Shown here: piece by piece, positions 1 through 8,317 of the stretch
Numbering within the stretch: the stretch's first letter is position 1
Layout of the letters: the number at the start of each line of letters is the position of its first letter
DNA from: Thermincola ferriacetica
Lineage (GTDB): Bacteria > Bacillota > Thermincolia > Thermincolales > Thermincolaceae
DNA length: 64,000 nucleotides
Direction: 5' to 3'
Assembly: GCF_001263415.1 (NCBI RefSeq)
Contig: NZ_LGTE01000004.1
Location: 62,001 to 126,000 of the forward strand
Program-made: the position numbers and the translations under genes
Notes under the pieces: model-generated
Told to the model about the DNA's origin: nothing
Databases searched by the model: none
The model's input: the letters and a program-made list of their open reading frames with translations, nothing else

Positions 1-2498
1 GGGTCTACTACTGTGTTGCTGATAGTGCCGGTTAATGTGACAACAGTTGTTTGGGGCTGTTCTGTACTTGTCGGGCTGGTGGTGCCCGGACTGCTGCTGG
101 AACCGCCGGAACTGGCTGAGGTGGTGCTGATATTTATGGTGTAATTGAATGCCTGCGTTGCGCTTGTGTTGCCCATAGCATCAATACCGTAAACATACAG
201 GGTTACGGTGTTATTGATACTCACCGGTTCTGTATAAACTGTCCAGTTGGTGCTATCGAAGCTGTAGTATATCGTCGCCGGTTCATTGGCTGTCAAATAA
301 ACTGTTTGAGCCGTCGTGTATGTCCCCGGTGCCGGAGCTGCGGTAATGGTAGGTGCAACGGTATCTATTACATAATTCTGTGCTTCTACCGCCGAAGCAT
401 TACCAGCACTGTCAACGGCATAATATTTCAAGGTAGTGGTTGTGTCAATCGTTATGGGCTCACTGTATACAATACCGGAAACAGTCGGGTCAGAGCCGTC
501 CGTTGTGTAATATACCGTTGCCGGTTCATCTGTGGTAAATGTTACAACCTGCGGCTCCCTAAAGGTTCCGCCTATAACGGAAGGTGTCACTGCTGGCGGA
601 GTGGTGTCGGGCTGAGCCAGCGTAAACATATAAATATCACTGGTCCAGTTGACAGTATCTCGCCAATCTTCCCATACAATTCTATTACCATGAATAGCTA
701 CGTGATCAGGATAACTCTCTGGGTTAGTGGTTATTTGAGTTTTAACTCCGGTTGTCAGGTCGTACATATAAACATATGAGCCATTATCTTCTATATATGC
801 AATTTTATCTTCATAAATGACAGGTTTCTCCTGGTTTAACGGATCAGTTATAAGAGGGGTTTCCGTTCCTGTGCTTATGTCGTACATGTAAATATCCTGG
901 GTGCCGTTGCGCTCATCTGACCACACTATTTTGTTCCCATAAATTATGGGGTGATACTGGTATGCCAAATTGTTGGTAATTTGAGTTTCATTATCGGTAC
1001 TCAGGTCGTACATGTAGATGTCAAAGTTGCCGTTGCGGTCATCTATCCATACTATTTTGTTATCATAGATAGCAGGTTCATATTGATTGGCTGTATTGGT
1101 GGTTATCCGGGTTTCTGTACCGGTACTCAGATCGTACATGTAGATGTCGTTAGTGCCGTTGCGGTCATCTTGGTAAACTATTTTATCGCCGTAAATAGCA
1201 GGGATACTTTGATTAAACGGATCATTAGTTATCTGGGTTTCGGTGCCGGTACTCAGGTCGTGCATGTAAATGTCGTTGTTCCCGTTGCGGTCGTCCTGGT
1301 AAACTATTTTGTCCCCGTAAATGGCAGGATTTGTTTGGTTTGCCGGGTCAGTTGTTATCCGGGTTTCTGTACCGGTACTCAGGTCGTACATGTAGATGTC
1401 GCCGTTTCCGTTGCGATTGTCCTCATATACAATTCTATCACCGTAAATGGCAGGTTTTCCTTGATCTGCCGGGTCGGTTGTTATTCGGGTTTCGGTGCCA
1501 TCTGCCTGCACAGGTGGAATATACATATAGATGTCAAGGTTACCGTTGCGGTCATCTACCCATGCTATTTTATCGCCCAAAATTATCGGACTGCCTTGGT
1601 TTGCCAAATCATTTGTTATCTGGTTTTCCCTGCCAGTGTTCAGGTCGTACATATAGATGTCGGCGTTGCCGTTGCGCCAATCTTCCCATACAATTTTATC
1701 GAAATAAATGTTGCAGTAATATTGTTCTGCAGAATTGACGGCAATCGGAACCTCTCTGTCCATAGTCAAATCATACATGTAAATGTCAGCAGTGCCACCA
1801 CGGTAATCAACCCACACTATTTTGTCATTATAAATATTGACAGGACCACTTTGATTGGATGGGTCAAAAGTAATTTGAGTTTCATTACCGGTGCCCAGGT
1901 CGTACATGTAGATGTCAAAGTTGCCGTTGCGGTCATCCACCCATGCTATTTTGTTATCATAGATAGCAGGTTCATATTGCCCGGCTGTATTGGTGGTTAT
2001 CTGCGTTTCTGTGCCGGTTGCTAAATCGTACATATAAATGTCGTTATTGCCATTACGATCGTCTTGGTAAACTATTTTATCGCCGTAAATAGCAGGGATA
2101 CTTTGATTAAACGGATCATTAGTTATCTGGATTTCGGTACCAGTGTTCAGGTTGTACATGTAAATGTCGGCATTCCCATTGCGATAATCTTCATAAACAA
2201 TCTTATCGCCATAGATAGCTGGGTTGCTTTGATCATTAGGGTCAGTTGTTATCTGAGTTTCGGTGCCAGTACCTAGGTCGTACATATAGATGTCGTTAGT
2301 GCCGTTGCGGTCGTCCTGGTAAACTATTTTATCCCCATAAAAAGCAAGCGCACCTTGGTTTGCAGGATCAGATGTTATTTGAATTTCCGTCCCGCTTGCA
2401 AGTGCTTGGTCCATTGCGGGACCGGGAACCGGCAATAAAATCAAAAAAAGACTGAGCAAACATGACAGAACCTTTTTCTTTGTTTTTACACCTGACAT
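1..2498 (-). CDS. Secreted surface protein with 14 propeller repeats and chitobiase-C-terminal-like domains (partial, runs off left edge)
   Basis: The protein starts at an ATG (2496-2498) behind an AGGGGGAAT ribosome site. A lysine-rich N-terminus and a hydrophobic stretch (SCLLSLFLILLPVPGP) form a signal peptide. Residues about 33-630 are 14 tandem 42-residue units with core GDKIVYQDDRNG followed by DIYMYDL and TGTETQIT, typical of TolB/WD40-like beta-propeller blades. The part nearest the window edge (below about position 610) contains two Ig-like units with EPATVYYTTDGSDP and EPATIYYS motifs, as in CHB_HEX_C_1 (chitobiase C-terminal) domains, followed by a Ser/Thr/Gly linker. It is the last gene seen in the pilus island and is separated from the pilin gene by a terminator. 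It is probably an extracellular adhesin or wall-associated protein. Its ligand and C-terminal anchor cannot be seen. Confidence 0.85.
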   Translation of the reverse strand, partial: MSGVKTKKKVLSCLLSLFLILLPVPGPAMDQALASGTEIQITSDPANQGALAFYGDKIVYQDDRNGTNDIYMYDLGTGTETQITTDPNDQSNPAIYGDKIVYEDYRNGNADIYMYNLNTGTEIQITNDPFNQSIPAIYGDKIVYQDDRNGNNDIYMYDLATGTETQITTNTAGQYEPAIYDNKIAWVDDRNGNFDIYMYDLGTGNETQITFDPSNQSGPVNIYNDKIVWVDYRGGTADIYMYDLTMDREVPIAVNSAEQYYCNIYFDKIVWEDWRNGNADIYMYDLNTGRENQITNDLANQGSPIILGDKIAWVDDRNGNLDIYMYIPPVQADGTETRITTDPADQGKPAIYGDRIVYEDNRNGNGDIYMYDLSTGTETRITTDPANQTNPAIYGDKIVYQDDRNGNNDIYMHDLSTGTETQITNDPFNQSIPAIYGDKIVYQDDRNGTNDIYMYDLSTGTETRITTNTANQYEPAIYDNKIVWIDDRNGNFDIYMYDLSTDNETQITNNLAYQYHPIIYGNKIVWSDERNGTQDIYMYDISTGTETPLITDPLNQEKPVIYEDKIAYIEDNGSYVYMYDLTTGVKTQITTNPESYPDHVAIHGNRIVWEDWRDTVNWTSDIYMFTLAQPDTTPPAVTPSVIGGTFREPQVVTFTTDEPATVYYTTDGSDPTVSGIVYSEPITIDTTTTLKYYAVDSAGNASAVEAQNYVIDTVAPTITAAPAPGTYTTAQTVYLTANEPATIYYSFDSTNWTVYTEPVSINNTVTLYVYGIDAMGNTSATQAFNYTINISTTSASSGGSSSSPGTTSPTSTEQPQTTVVTLTGTISNTVVD
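615..2400 (-). repeat. 14 tandem 126-bp coding repeats (propeller blades)
   Basis: The codons for DIYMYD recur at about 2278, 2152, 2026, 1900, 1774, 1648, 1519, 1384, 1258, 1132, 1009, 880, 754 and 624. The period is 126 bp (42 residues), with small departures near 1519, 1384 and 1009. Units are similar but not identical at DNA level, so they are old enough to have diverged yet close enough for unequal recombination. Confidence 0.9.
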
Positions 2499-2535
2499 AA
2501 AATTCCCCCTCTAAAAAATCTAAAAAATGTTGAAC

Positions 2536-2575
2536 ACAAAAAAAAGAAGGCCGACCGGTTTGACCCGACACAGCC
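2536..2575 (-). terminator. Rho-independent terminator after the pilin gene
   Basis: Read on the minus strand, a GGCTG...CGGCC stem with an inner CGG/CCG pair (2549-2575) is followed by a T-rich run. It lies between the pilin stop and the start of the propeller protein, so the surface protein probably has its own transcript. Confidence 0.7.
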
Positions 2576-2594
2576 CTCTCTTTTTGTTTTTTGT

Positions 2595-2795
2595 TTAAAA
2601 CAGTGTGGTAACAGAAGTGATGACCCGGTTAACGGCATCAGTCAGTGCCTGCTTTATCTGAGGGAAGATAATGACCAGAACTGCCACTGCCAGTGCCAGC
2701 AGACCTATGGCTGACAGCAGTTCGCTCTGGCCGCGCTCGTCGTTTTTCAGGCGCAGAAGCATTTCCCAAAATTTTGTTTCCAGTTTGTTGAACAT
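2595..2795 (-). CDS. Flp-like small pilin
   Basis: This 66-residue protein has a charged N-terminus (about residues 1-22), the motif DERGQSELLS, then one hydrophobic helix (about 28-46) and a short polar tail. That is the layout of Flp/class-III type IV pilins, in which a short leader ending near Gly precedes a residue resembling the conserved Glu and a single membrane helix. It has an AGGAGG-type ribosome site and lies 27 bp downstream of tadC. A hairpin terminator follows at 2536-2575. It is the likely structural subunit of the adjacent Tad machine. No separate prepilin peptidase is visible in the window. The pilin call rests on size, topology and context. Confidence 0.7.
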   Translation of the reverse strand: MFNKLETKFWEMLLRLKNDERGQSELLSAIGLLALAVAVLVIIFPQIKQALTDAVNRVITSVTTLF

Positions 2796-2822
2796 AAGAA
2801 AATCATCCTCCTTAAAATAAAA

Positions 2823-3617
2823 TCAAAATTTGATGCCCAGGCCCATGAAACTTACCAGCATGGGCAGGGCCACTAGTGCTATTGTGGGTATGAAAAACCC
2901 GATAAATATAGGGAAAAACAGTTTGGTGTTCAGCTTGCCCATCCTTTCCCTGGCGGCGTTGCGGGCTTCCTCGTCAATCTCGTCAATCTGCTCCAGAAGC
3001 AGGTCCCTGACGTTTGCATTGGATTTTTTCGCCTGGCCCACAATGCGCACCAGGTTCAGGAACCTGCGGTTTAAGGCGCGGTCCGCAACGCTTAACAGTG
3101 CTTCTTCCAGCGGCACGCCGGTATCGGCTATCGCCACGGCTTCGGCCATTATGTCCCGGATTATGCCTTTTTTGGTCCGGACTATGTAACGTATGGCATT
3201 GTCAAAGGGTATTCCAACTTCGACCGCATTGGCGATTGTCTGCAGGACCAGCGGCAGTTCGGTATCGGACACAACCCTGGCCTTGTATTTCTTTACCTTG
3301 CCGGCGTATCTGTTATAGGTCAGAATAAACAGCCCCAGCCCGGCAAGCACCACGGCAATAAGGTTAGCGCCGTTTACAATCGCGATGGCGGTCAGCACAA
3401 CCAGCAGGCCCAGTACCAGGGCCAGCAGCCCGAAAAACTCGGCGGCGCTGTTTACCTGGAACAGGCCATAGTAGTTCACCCCGCCAACCGCCTTTAACTC
3501 CAGGTCTATTCTGTCGTATAAGCTGTCGTTGCGAAGAACCTTCTTCACCGTATCCCGGCTTACCGCGCACCTGTTCAGCAACCAGTTCCTTTTTGTTTCG
3601 CCTGCTGCTGCCAGCAA
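2823..3617 (-). CDS. tadC: TadC-like type II secretion F-domain membrane protein
   Basis: This inner-membrane platform protein of a Tad/Flp pilus has 264 residues from a TTG start. Two hydrophobic segments lie at about residues 60-100, followed by the cytoplasmic T2SF helical domain (PLVLQTIANAVEVGIPF, then EALLSVADRALNRR) and two C-terminal membrane helices ending in LVSFMGLGIKF. The family partners with TadB and the TadA ATPase to extrude pilin. The start is uncertain: the TTG at 3617 sits 11 nt after AAGGAG, and the frame stays open upstream into the mobile-element remnant at 3632-3800. The original N-terminus may therefore have been altered by that insertion. Confidence 0.8.
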   Translation of the reverse strand: MLAAAGETKRNWLLNRCAVSRDTVKKVLRNDSLYDRIDLELKAVGGVNYYGLFQVNSAAEFFGLLALVLGLLVVLTAIAIVNGANLIAVVLAGLGLFILTYNRYAGKVKKYKARVVSDTELPLVLQTIANAVEVGIPFDNAIRYIVRTKKGIIRDIMAEAVAIADTGVPLEEALLSVADRALNRRFLNLVRIVGQAKKSNANVRDLLLEQIDEIDEEARNAARERMGKLNTKLFFPIFIGFFIPTIALVALPMLVSFMGLGIKF

Positions 3618-3631
3618 CCTCAGATCATCTC

Positions 3632-3800
3632 CTTCCTTGACTTCCTCCCCGCGTTAAAACGCGAGGATTCCCAGGTCTCCATCAGGAGCCTGGCAGGCTG
3701 TACAAGTAGCCTCTATGCGGTCGCCATCAGGCCGCCGCTTTACTTTTGAGAGTGCGCACTCCCATCCCCGGAATTAGTTCCGGGGTTTTCCCGCGCTAAT
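3632..3800 (-). mobile_element. IS200/IS605-type end remnant without tnpB
   Basis: This 170-bp gap between tadB and tadC carries the hairpin CCTCCCCGCGTT/AACGCGAGGATTCC (3645-3672) next to TTGACTT. That resembles the 3' end (omega-RNA/right end) of many TnpB-carrying IS605/IS1341 elements. Further stem-loops follow, including GCGG/CCGC near 3710-3740 and CCCCGGAA/TTCCGGGG at 3764-3785. No open reading frame for TnpA or TnpB is present. It is most simply a short non-autonomous (MITE-like) copy inserted into an operon whose other genes are otherwise packed tightly. Confidence 0.55.
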
Positions 3801-3804
3801 CCTA

Positions 3805-4704
3805 TTAGTCATCGATCTGCTTTTTGATATACCAACTGGCCGCCGCCATGCTTATGACGGCGTAAGCTACCACCCCCCTGCCGATGGTTGTGTGCACAGC
3901 CCTGATGAAGTCATCGTTCCCGGACGCCATGAACCAGATGGTCAGGCACAGTATTATAACTATCCCTGCCACCGTGCTTTTGGCCGTCGTGGCAGCCACG
4001 CGCTTTTCTTCCTTCAACTGCTGTTTCACCTTTATCTGCTTCATGCTCCGCATACAGGCTTCCGCCAGGTCTGTGCCGGCCTGCCGGGCAAACCTGATAT
4101 TGTCCGCCCAGGCGGCAATGATGGTGCTGCCCGTGTTCCTGGCAAACATGTCCAGGGCGTCGTCCAGCACATGCCCGGCTGTTACGGCGTCCAGCACGTT
4201 CTGCAACTGGGTTTTCAGCGGTTCCCTGGCGTTCTGCAGGGCGTAACGGATGGCGCTTTCCAGGTTCGGGCGCACCTTGAGCGATGAGATCATTTCACTC
4301 AGGGCGTAGCGCATTTCTTCCTCCGTCAGCCTTATCCGTTTTTTGGCCTGGGCGTTCAGGAAATAATAGAACACGGCGAACAGGGCCGCCGGCAGGAACA
4401 CGGCCAGCAGGCCCAGGCCCATGACGATACCCATGACAAACAGGAGCATAGCCAGGGCAAAAAGCACCAGCATCATATCCTCCGGGTCCTTTTCCCAGCC
4501 AGCCTCAATAATTTTTTGCTGTAAGTTTTCCAGCAAACGCCCCAGGCCGACAAATTCCAGCCAACTAAATTTTGTCTTTACCCCCTTGATCAGTTGGCGT
4601 TCAACCTTCTGCCTGAGAACTGCTTCTCTCTCTTCTCTGTAGCCTGCAATGAGTATTGTCAGTACAAAACCCGCCAAAGCTGCAAGCATTACTGCCGCTA
4701 ACAA
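3805..4704 (-). CDS. tadB: TadB-like type II secretion F-domain membrane protein
   Basis: This 299-residue protein has an N-terminal membrane helix, a second hydrophobic pair (about residues 82-115), a cytoplasmic T2SF domain (EMRYALSEMISSLKVRPNLE) and C-terminal membrane segments. It is the second platform protein of the Tad pilus. The TTG start overlaps the tadA stop codon in TTGTTAG, which implies translational coupling. A start at the ATG six codons in is also possible. Confidence 0.85.
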   Translation of the reverse strand: MLAAVMLAALAGFVLTILIAGYREEREAVLRQKVERQLIKGVKTKFSWLEFVGLGRLLENLQQKIIEAGWEKDPEDMMLVLFALAMLLFVMGIVMGLGLLAVFLPAALFAVFYYFLNAQAKKRIRLTEEEMRYALSEMISSLKVRPNLESAIRYALQNAREPLKTQLQNVLDAVTAGHVLDDALDMFARNTGSTIIAAWADNIRFARQAGTDLAEACMRSMKQIKVKQQLKEEKRVAATTAKSTVAGIVIILCLTIWFMASGNDDFIRAVHTTIGRGVVAYAVISMAAASWYIKKQIDD

Positions 4705-5891
4705 CCCGCCTCACCCCCTTGCTTTTTGTCTGTTCCGCCCACCAACCGGACCATGTACCGGCCACTGTCAAGGGTTTTTTCCACTTCCACCACTTCCCTG
4801 ATCTCCCGGCCACAGACATTCCCGTCCTCATCTTCTTTCAGCACTATGGACACAACAACATCTATAACCCGCACGATTAACTGGCGGATTATCTTGGTGG
4901 TTAAGTTGCTGTGTTCCTGGATGAGGGTTTCCAGCCGGTACAGGCCGTCCATGGCGCTGTTGGCGTGGATGGTGGTCATGGACCCGAGATGGCCGGAGTT
5001 CAGGCACTGGATAAGTTCATAGGCCGCCCGCGGGTGCCGGACCTCGGTCAGGATGATCCGCGCCGGGCGGCTGCGCAGGCAGTCCTGCAGTATGGTGCTG
5101 TATGTTATGGGCTTTACGTCCTCGGTCCCTTCCCTGGTTTTCAGGTACATGACATAGGGCAGGTCAAGTTCCAGTTCCCTTGTGTCCTCCAGCACGGCCA
5201 CCTTGTGCATACGCGGGATTTCCTTCGCCAGGGCGTTGATCAGGGTTGTCTTGCCCGCCCCGGTCTGGCCGCAGACGAGGATGTTTTTCCGTTCCTTCAC
5301 GATACGGCGGAAATATTCCGTGTCCAGCCCGCCCAGGGTTTCAGCCAGTTCTTCCAGCCCGGCTTTCACCCGGTGCATCATGGTGTGCCGGCGGATAGTG
5401 ATGTACGGTTTTTCGGCCTCGGGCGGGATGATGACAATGGCCCGGCTGCCGTCGTACAGTTCCGCGTCAATGGAAGGCACGGCCTCGGATATTTCCTTGC
5501 CCGCCTGGGACGCTATACGCTCGGTTACCAGCCGCACTTCTTCCTCGTTCAGAAACCCTTCGCTGTCCTCGTAAAGGCAGCCGTTCTTTTCAACCATTAT
5601 TCGGGTGCCGAATACGTGTATGTCGGTCACTTCATCGTCGCGCAGGTATTTCTCCAGCGCGCCCAGGGAAAACAACCTGTCATGCAGTTCCTGGACAATG
5701 GCATTGATATTGCCCAGGCAGTCCGGCGCGTTCTGCTCCAGGTATGTTTTGGCCAGAGTATGGAGCTTTTCTTTCGGGTCCTGGCCGTGCAATCGAAGGT
5801 TGTTCAGTTCGCGCCGGATTTCTCTGACCATGTCCTCTTTCTCGGCAGGGGTTAACTGCCGGTTGTGCTGGATCATGTTTAATACGCCCAT
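4698..5891 (-). CDS. tadA: TadA/CpaF-family secretion ATPase
   Basis: This is the hexameric traffic ATPase that powers pilus assembly from the cytoplasmic face. Its 397 residues are the usual size for the family. They comprise an N-terminal helical region, an N2 domain containing EVTDIHVFG, Walker A GQTGAGKTT near residue 210, Asp box VLEDTRELEL, Walker B-like RIILTEVRHP and His box GHLGSMTTIHAN. The start is an ATG with AAGGAG eight bases upstream. It lies 12 bp after the RusA-family gene and overlaps tadB. Confidence 0.93.
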   Translation of the reverse strand: MGVLNMIQHNRQLTPAEKEDMVREIRRELNNLRLHGQDPKEKLHTLAKTYLEQNAPDCLGNINAIVQELHDRLFSLGALEKYLRDDEVTDIHVFGTRIMVEKNGCLYEDSEGFLNEEEVRLVTERIASQAGKEISEAVPSIDAELYDGSRAIVIIPPEAEKPYITIRRHTMMHRVKAGLEELAETLGGLDTEYFRRIVKERKNILVCGQTGAGKTTLINALAKEIPRMHKVAVLEDTRELELDLPYVMYLKTREGTEDVKPITYSTILQDCLRSRPARIILTEVRHPRAAYELIQCLNSGHLGSMTTIHANSAMDGLYRLETLIQEHSNLTTKIIRQLIVRVIDVVVSIVLKEDEDGNVCGREIREVVEVEKTLDSGRYMVRLVGGTDKKQGGEAGC

Positions 5892-5903
5892 CAGACCAAC
5901 TCC

Positions 5904-6272
5904 TTATCCTATTTTTCTAATTGTGATTTCGGCTTTTTCCCGGCCTCTGGGGCAGGGGATGATTTTAACCCTTGCCTCTGTGACAATTTTGTCGTCCGTA
6001 AACACCCCTCCGCGCTGCAGGCCGTCCAGGAACGCCTTCAGGTAGTTGTCCAGGTCGCCCCGGCGGCCTTCGGGGAGGTATACTGCTGCATCAACGGATA
6101 TATTGTCCCAGAGCAGGGGCCGGGGCCGGACAGTGTAACAGTATCCGGCTATGGCATTCAGATAGTCCAGGTACTGCTGCGCCCTTGGTTTGACGTATTT
6201 CCCGCGCCGGGTCATGCGGACCATGGGTACAGGCCGGCCCGGGATAATCAGTGTTATCTTTTCCAACACCAT
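5904..6272 (-). CDS. RusA-family Holliday-junction endodeoxyribonuclease
   Basis: This 122-residue protein contains the RusA signature RRGDLDNYLKAFLDGLQ followed by GGVFTDDKIV. The acidic residues of DLDN and DD are the metal-binding catalytic set of the family. The N-terminal IPGRPVPMVR also fits RusA. RusA enzymes resolve four-way DNA junctions and are usually carried by phages and mobile elements. Here the gene sits between the TadA ATPase and a MinD-like ATPase inside a pilus operon. That placement is unusual and suggests a mobile origin or a DNA-handling role for the locus. AGGAGG lies only two to three bases before the ATG, so a GTG or TTG one or two codons later may be used. Confidence 0.85.
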   Translation of the reverse strand: MVLEKITLIIPGRPVPMVRMTRRGKYVKPRAQQYLDYLNAIAGYCYTVRPRPLLWDNISVDAAVYLPEGRRGDLDNYLKAFLDGLQRGGVFTDDKIVTEARVKIIPCPRGREKAEITIRKIG

Positions 6273-6279
6273 TTCCTCC

Positions 6280-7005
6280 TCACGCCCAGAATTTCAGCCT
6301 GCTCAGAAAACCGCTTTTTCCAAAGCTCCAACTACCCGGTTTCATGGTATTGGGGAACCAGGCGTCAACCACGCCGGACACATACGGCAGCATAGTCCTT
6401 TTGTCCGGGCTGTGATTTTTTAGGTATGGGACTACCACTGACACCGGCGCTTTCATAATGTCAACGTATTTCTGTTTTTTTCCGGGCCGGCAGTTGTTTA
6501 TCACTACCTCGAACCGGTTGCTGTTCACGATGCCGTAGCTTTTTATGTAGTCGAGCAAAATAGCGCCGCGGATTCCGGTGTATCGTTCCGGCGTTATAAC
6601 AAACAGTGTGGTATTGCTTTTCTGTACAGCGGTTAGCGATCCTTCGGTGGGCTGGGATGACGTGTCCACGATCACCAGTTGAAAATTCTGCAAAAGTGTT
6701 TGCAGCATGGTTTCTGTTATTGGCTTGGTCATAACGTCTGCCGCATGGGGCAGGCCCCCGGATAATACCCCGTAAGTCTTACCGGCAGGCACCTGAACAT
6801 ATTCCACGGCTTTTTCCGGGTTCCCGGCTGCGTCGGTTATGCTTCTGTATCTGTCCAGGTCGAATAAAGCGTGCATGGTCCCAGGCGAAAAGTCCATGTC
6901 AACCACGCAGGTGCTGATCCCGCGCCGGGACGCTTCCTCCGCCAGGGCCAGGGTAAGAGAGGTCTTTCCAACCCCGCCCACGGCGGACATTGTTGTAATC
7001 AGCAA
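6280..7005 (-). CDS. MinD/ParA-like ATPase (TadZ/CpaE ATPase half)
   Basis: This 241-residue SIMIBI ATPase has a GGVGKTS P-loop at residues about 10-16, VVDMDFSPG (switch-like) and LVIVDTSSQ (Walker B). The start is TTG behind a GGGGG site. In Tad loci this role is filled by TadZ/CpaE, which localises the assembly machine. Those proteins normally carry an N-terminal receiver-like domain that is absent here. A candidate for it is encoded separately at 7664-8314. The exact function is inferred from context. Confidence 0.8.
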   Translation of the reverse strand: MLITTMSAVGGVGKTSLTLALAEEASRRGISTCVVDMDFSPGTMHALFDLDRYRSITDAAGNPEKAVEYVQVPAGKTYGVLSGGLPHAADVMTKPITETMLQTLLQNFQLVIVDTSSQPTEGSLTAVQKSNTTLFVITPERYTGIRGAILLDYIKSYGIVNSNRFEVVINNCRPGKKQKYVDIMKAPVSVVVPYLKNHSPDKRTMLPYVSGVVDAWFPNTMKPGSWSFGKSGFLSRLKFWA

Positions 7006-7037
7006 AACAAATACCCCCTTTCGTTTTTTTCACAAAA

Positions 7038-7074
7038 AGAAAAAAGGCAGGTGGGTTAATCAACCCTGCCTGCC
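7038..7074 (-). terminator. Rho-independent terminator overlapping the end of cpaB
   Basis: On the minus strand GGCAGG...AGGGTT is paired with AACCC...CCTGCC, followed by TTTTTTC. The cpaB stop codon lies inside the hairpin. It can lower expression of the genes beyond it relative to the genes before it. Confidence 0.75.
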
Positions 7075-7653
7075 CTGAATGATGACCCTGTATGTTTGGT
7101 TTTTTACGAACGGCGCTATGCCGGCCAGGGCGTTTTTGTTGCCCGCCAGCACGGCCATGTACTCCGTTTTGCCGCCCATGTTAACGTCGCCTTCGGTCTT
7201 GCTTATACTGACCACTGCCAGATTGTCATAGACCGCGCCCTCGCCGCTGGGCTTCCATGTTACCACGGACACGACAGATCCGGGATGCAGGTATTTTGTT
7301 TCTGTCTCAGTTACAGGTACGGTGATCAGCCCTGTCTCCGGGCCAAGGGGCAAATCTTTTTTGTCCTGAACATAGTCTGTATAAATCATATCCCCCGGCA
7401 GGCGCTCGGACATGGCCTGTTTCCCCACAACCTGCTCAGGAGACGTAGCAGCGCCGGGAACGGCTACTGTATTGGACACGCTTTTAACTTCCACGTCACC
7501 CGGCTGTATTTCCGCCCCGGCCGCGATCCGTGTCTTTGCCACCACCACGTTTTTCTTGCCGTACATGGCCTGCGAAGCCATGACGCCTGCCCCGAGGAGC
7601 AGGATAAACACGATAAAGGCCAGTTTGATCACTTTGCTTTTAAACAAGGACAC
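7060..7653 (-). CDS. cpaB: CpaB/RcpC-like SAF-domain pilus assembly protein
   Basis: This 197-residue protein has an N-terminal membrane anchor (about residues 9-28) and a SAF domain beginning VVVAKTRIAAGAEIQPGDVE, with the later VVGKQAMSERLPGDMI. It is completed by an RcpC/CpaB-like beta-domain (GLITVPVTETETKYLHPG). CpaB proteins are extracytoplasmic components of Tad systems. In diderms they work with the secretin, which is absent here, as expected of a monoderm. The start is GTG after GAGGGGGAAT. Confidence 0.8.
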   Translation of the reverse strand: MSLFKSKVIKLAFIVFILLLGAGVMASQAMYGKKNVVVAKTRIAAGAEIQPGDVEVKSVSNTVAVPGAATSPEQVVGKQAMSERLPGDMIYTDYVQDKKDLPLGPETGLITVPVTETETKYLHPGSVVSVVTWKPSGEGAVYDNLAVVSISKTEGDVNMGGKTEYMAVLAGNKNALAGIAPFVKNQTYRVIIQGRQG

Positions 7654-7663
7654 ATTCCCCCTC

Positions 7664-8314
7664 TTAAAGTAGATTGATTATTTTCTGTTCTATCATCAGC
7701 GCTGCTTCAGGCAAAGGCGTCTGCGGCGGGATGTTCAGCAGGGCCATTATGCCCTGAAGCTGTTGTTTTATTTGTTTTATATCGTTTAAAGCGGCGCTTT
7801 CGCCGCTGTCGTTCCGGGTTCCGTTCTGCCGGTTGTCCGCCGTGACTGGCGGCAAGCGTATGGTTTGTTTTTCCTCCGCTTTGACAAGTTTTCTGAAAAG
7901 CCTGGTCAGCTTTTTCGCTTCGCCCGGCGCATCGACCGGGTTCATCTTCTCTATCAGTTCACCGTATTTCGACGGGTGTTCAAGCTGCCGAATCAATTCG
8001 CTTACACGGACCGGGTTGAATGTGAAATCCCGGACACCCAGCAGAAACGCCTGCAGCACTTCCGGGCTGTCGTACTTCATTTCGCCCATCATCAGGACCG
8101 GACGAATATCGGCTTTCAGCAGCCGGAACAGGATTTCCGGCATACTGCCTTTCCCCGGCAGGTACCAGGACAGCAGCACTGTGTCGGCGTTTATACGGCA
8201 CGCTTCGTCCACCACGCCTTCGCGGTACTGAATATCGCCGATTACCTTGTCCCCTATATATTCCCTGATTTTTTTATCCACGTCGGCGTAACCGGTTGCC
8301 AGCAACAGTCGCAA
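7664..8314 (-). CDS. Atypical receiver-domain protein, possible TadZ N-terminal half
   Basis: This 216-residue protein was not confidently matched to a named family. Residues 1-115 read like a degenerate response-regulator fold: a strand MRLLLATG, then TVLLSWYLPGKG where the phospho-acceptor Asp would be, PVLMMGE, and GVRDFTFNPV resembling the KP region. The remainder is charged and helical, with a proline-rich segment. The gene ends 10 bp before cpaB and is followed two genes later by the MinD-like ATPase. Together the two would reproduce the domain order of TadZ/CpaE. The start is TTG. Confidence 0.6.
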   Translation of the reverse strand: MRLLLATGYADVDKKIREYIGDKVIGDIQYREGVVDEACRINADTVLLSWYLPGKGSMPEILFRLLKADIRPVLMMGEMKYDSPEVLQAFLLGVRDFTFNPVRVSELIRQLEHPSKYGELIEKMNPVDAPGEAKKLTRLFRKLVKAEEKQTIRLPPVTADNRQNGTRNDSGESAALNDIKQIKQQLQGIMALLNIPPQTPLPEAALMIEQKIINLL

Positions 8315-8317
8315 CTT

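Noticed and set aside
951-2024. Long plus-strand open frame
   Set aside because: It is the antisense shadow of the repeat-coding protein; the minus-strand reading has a signal peptide and clear domain motifs.
615-2400. Regular 126-bp repeats as a possible CRISPR or minisatellite
   Set aside because: The repeats are in frame, encode propeller blades and have no spacer structure.
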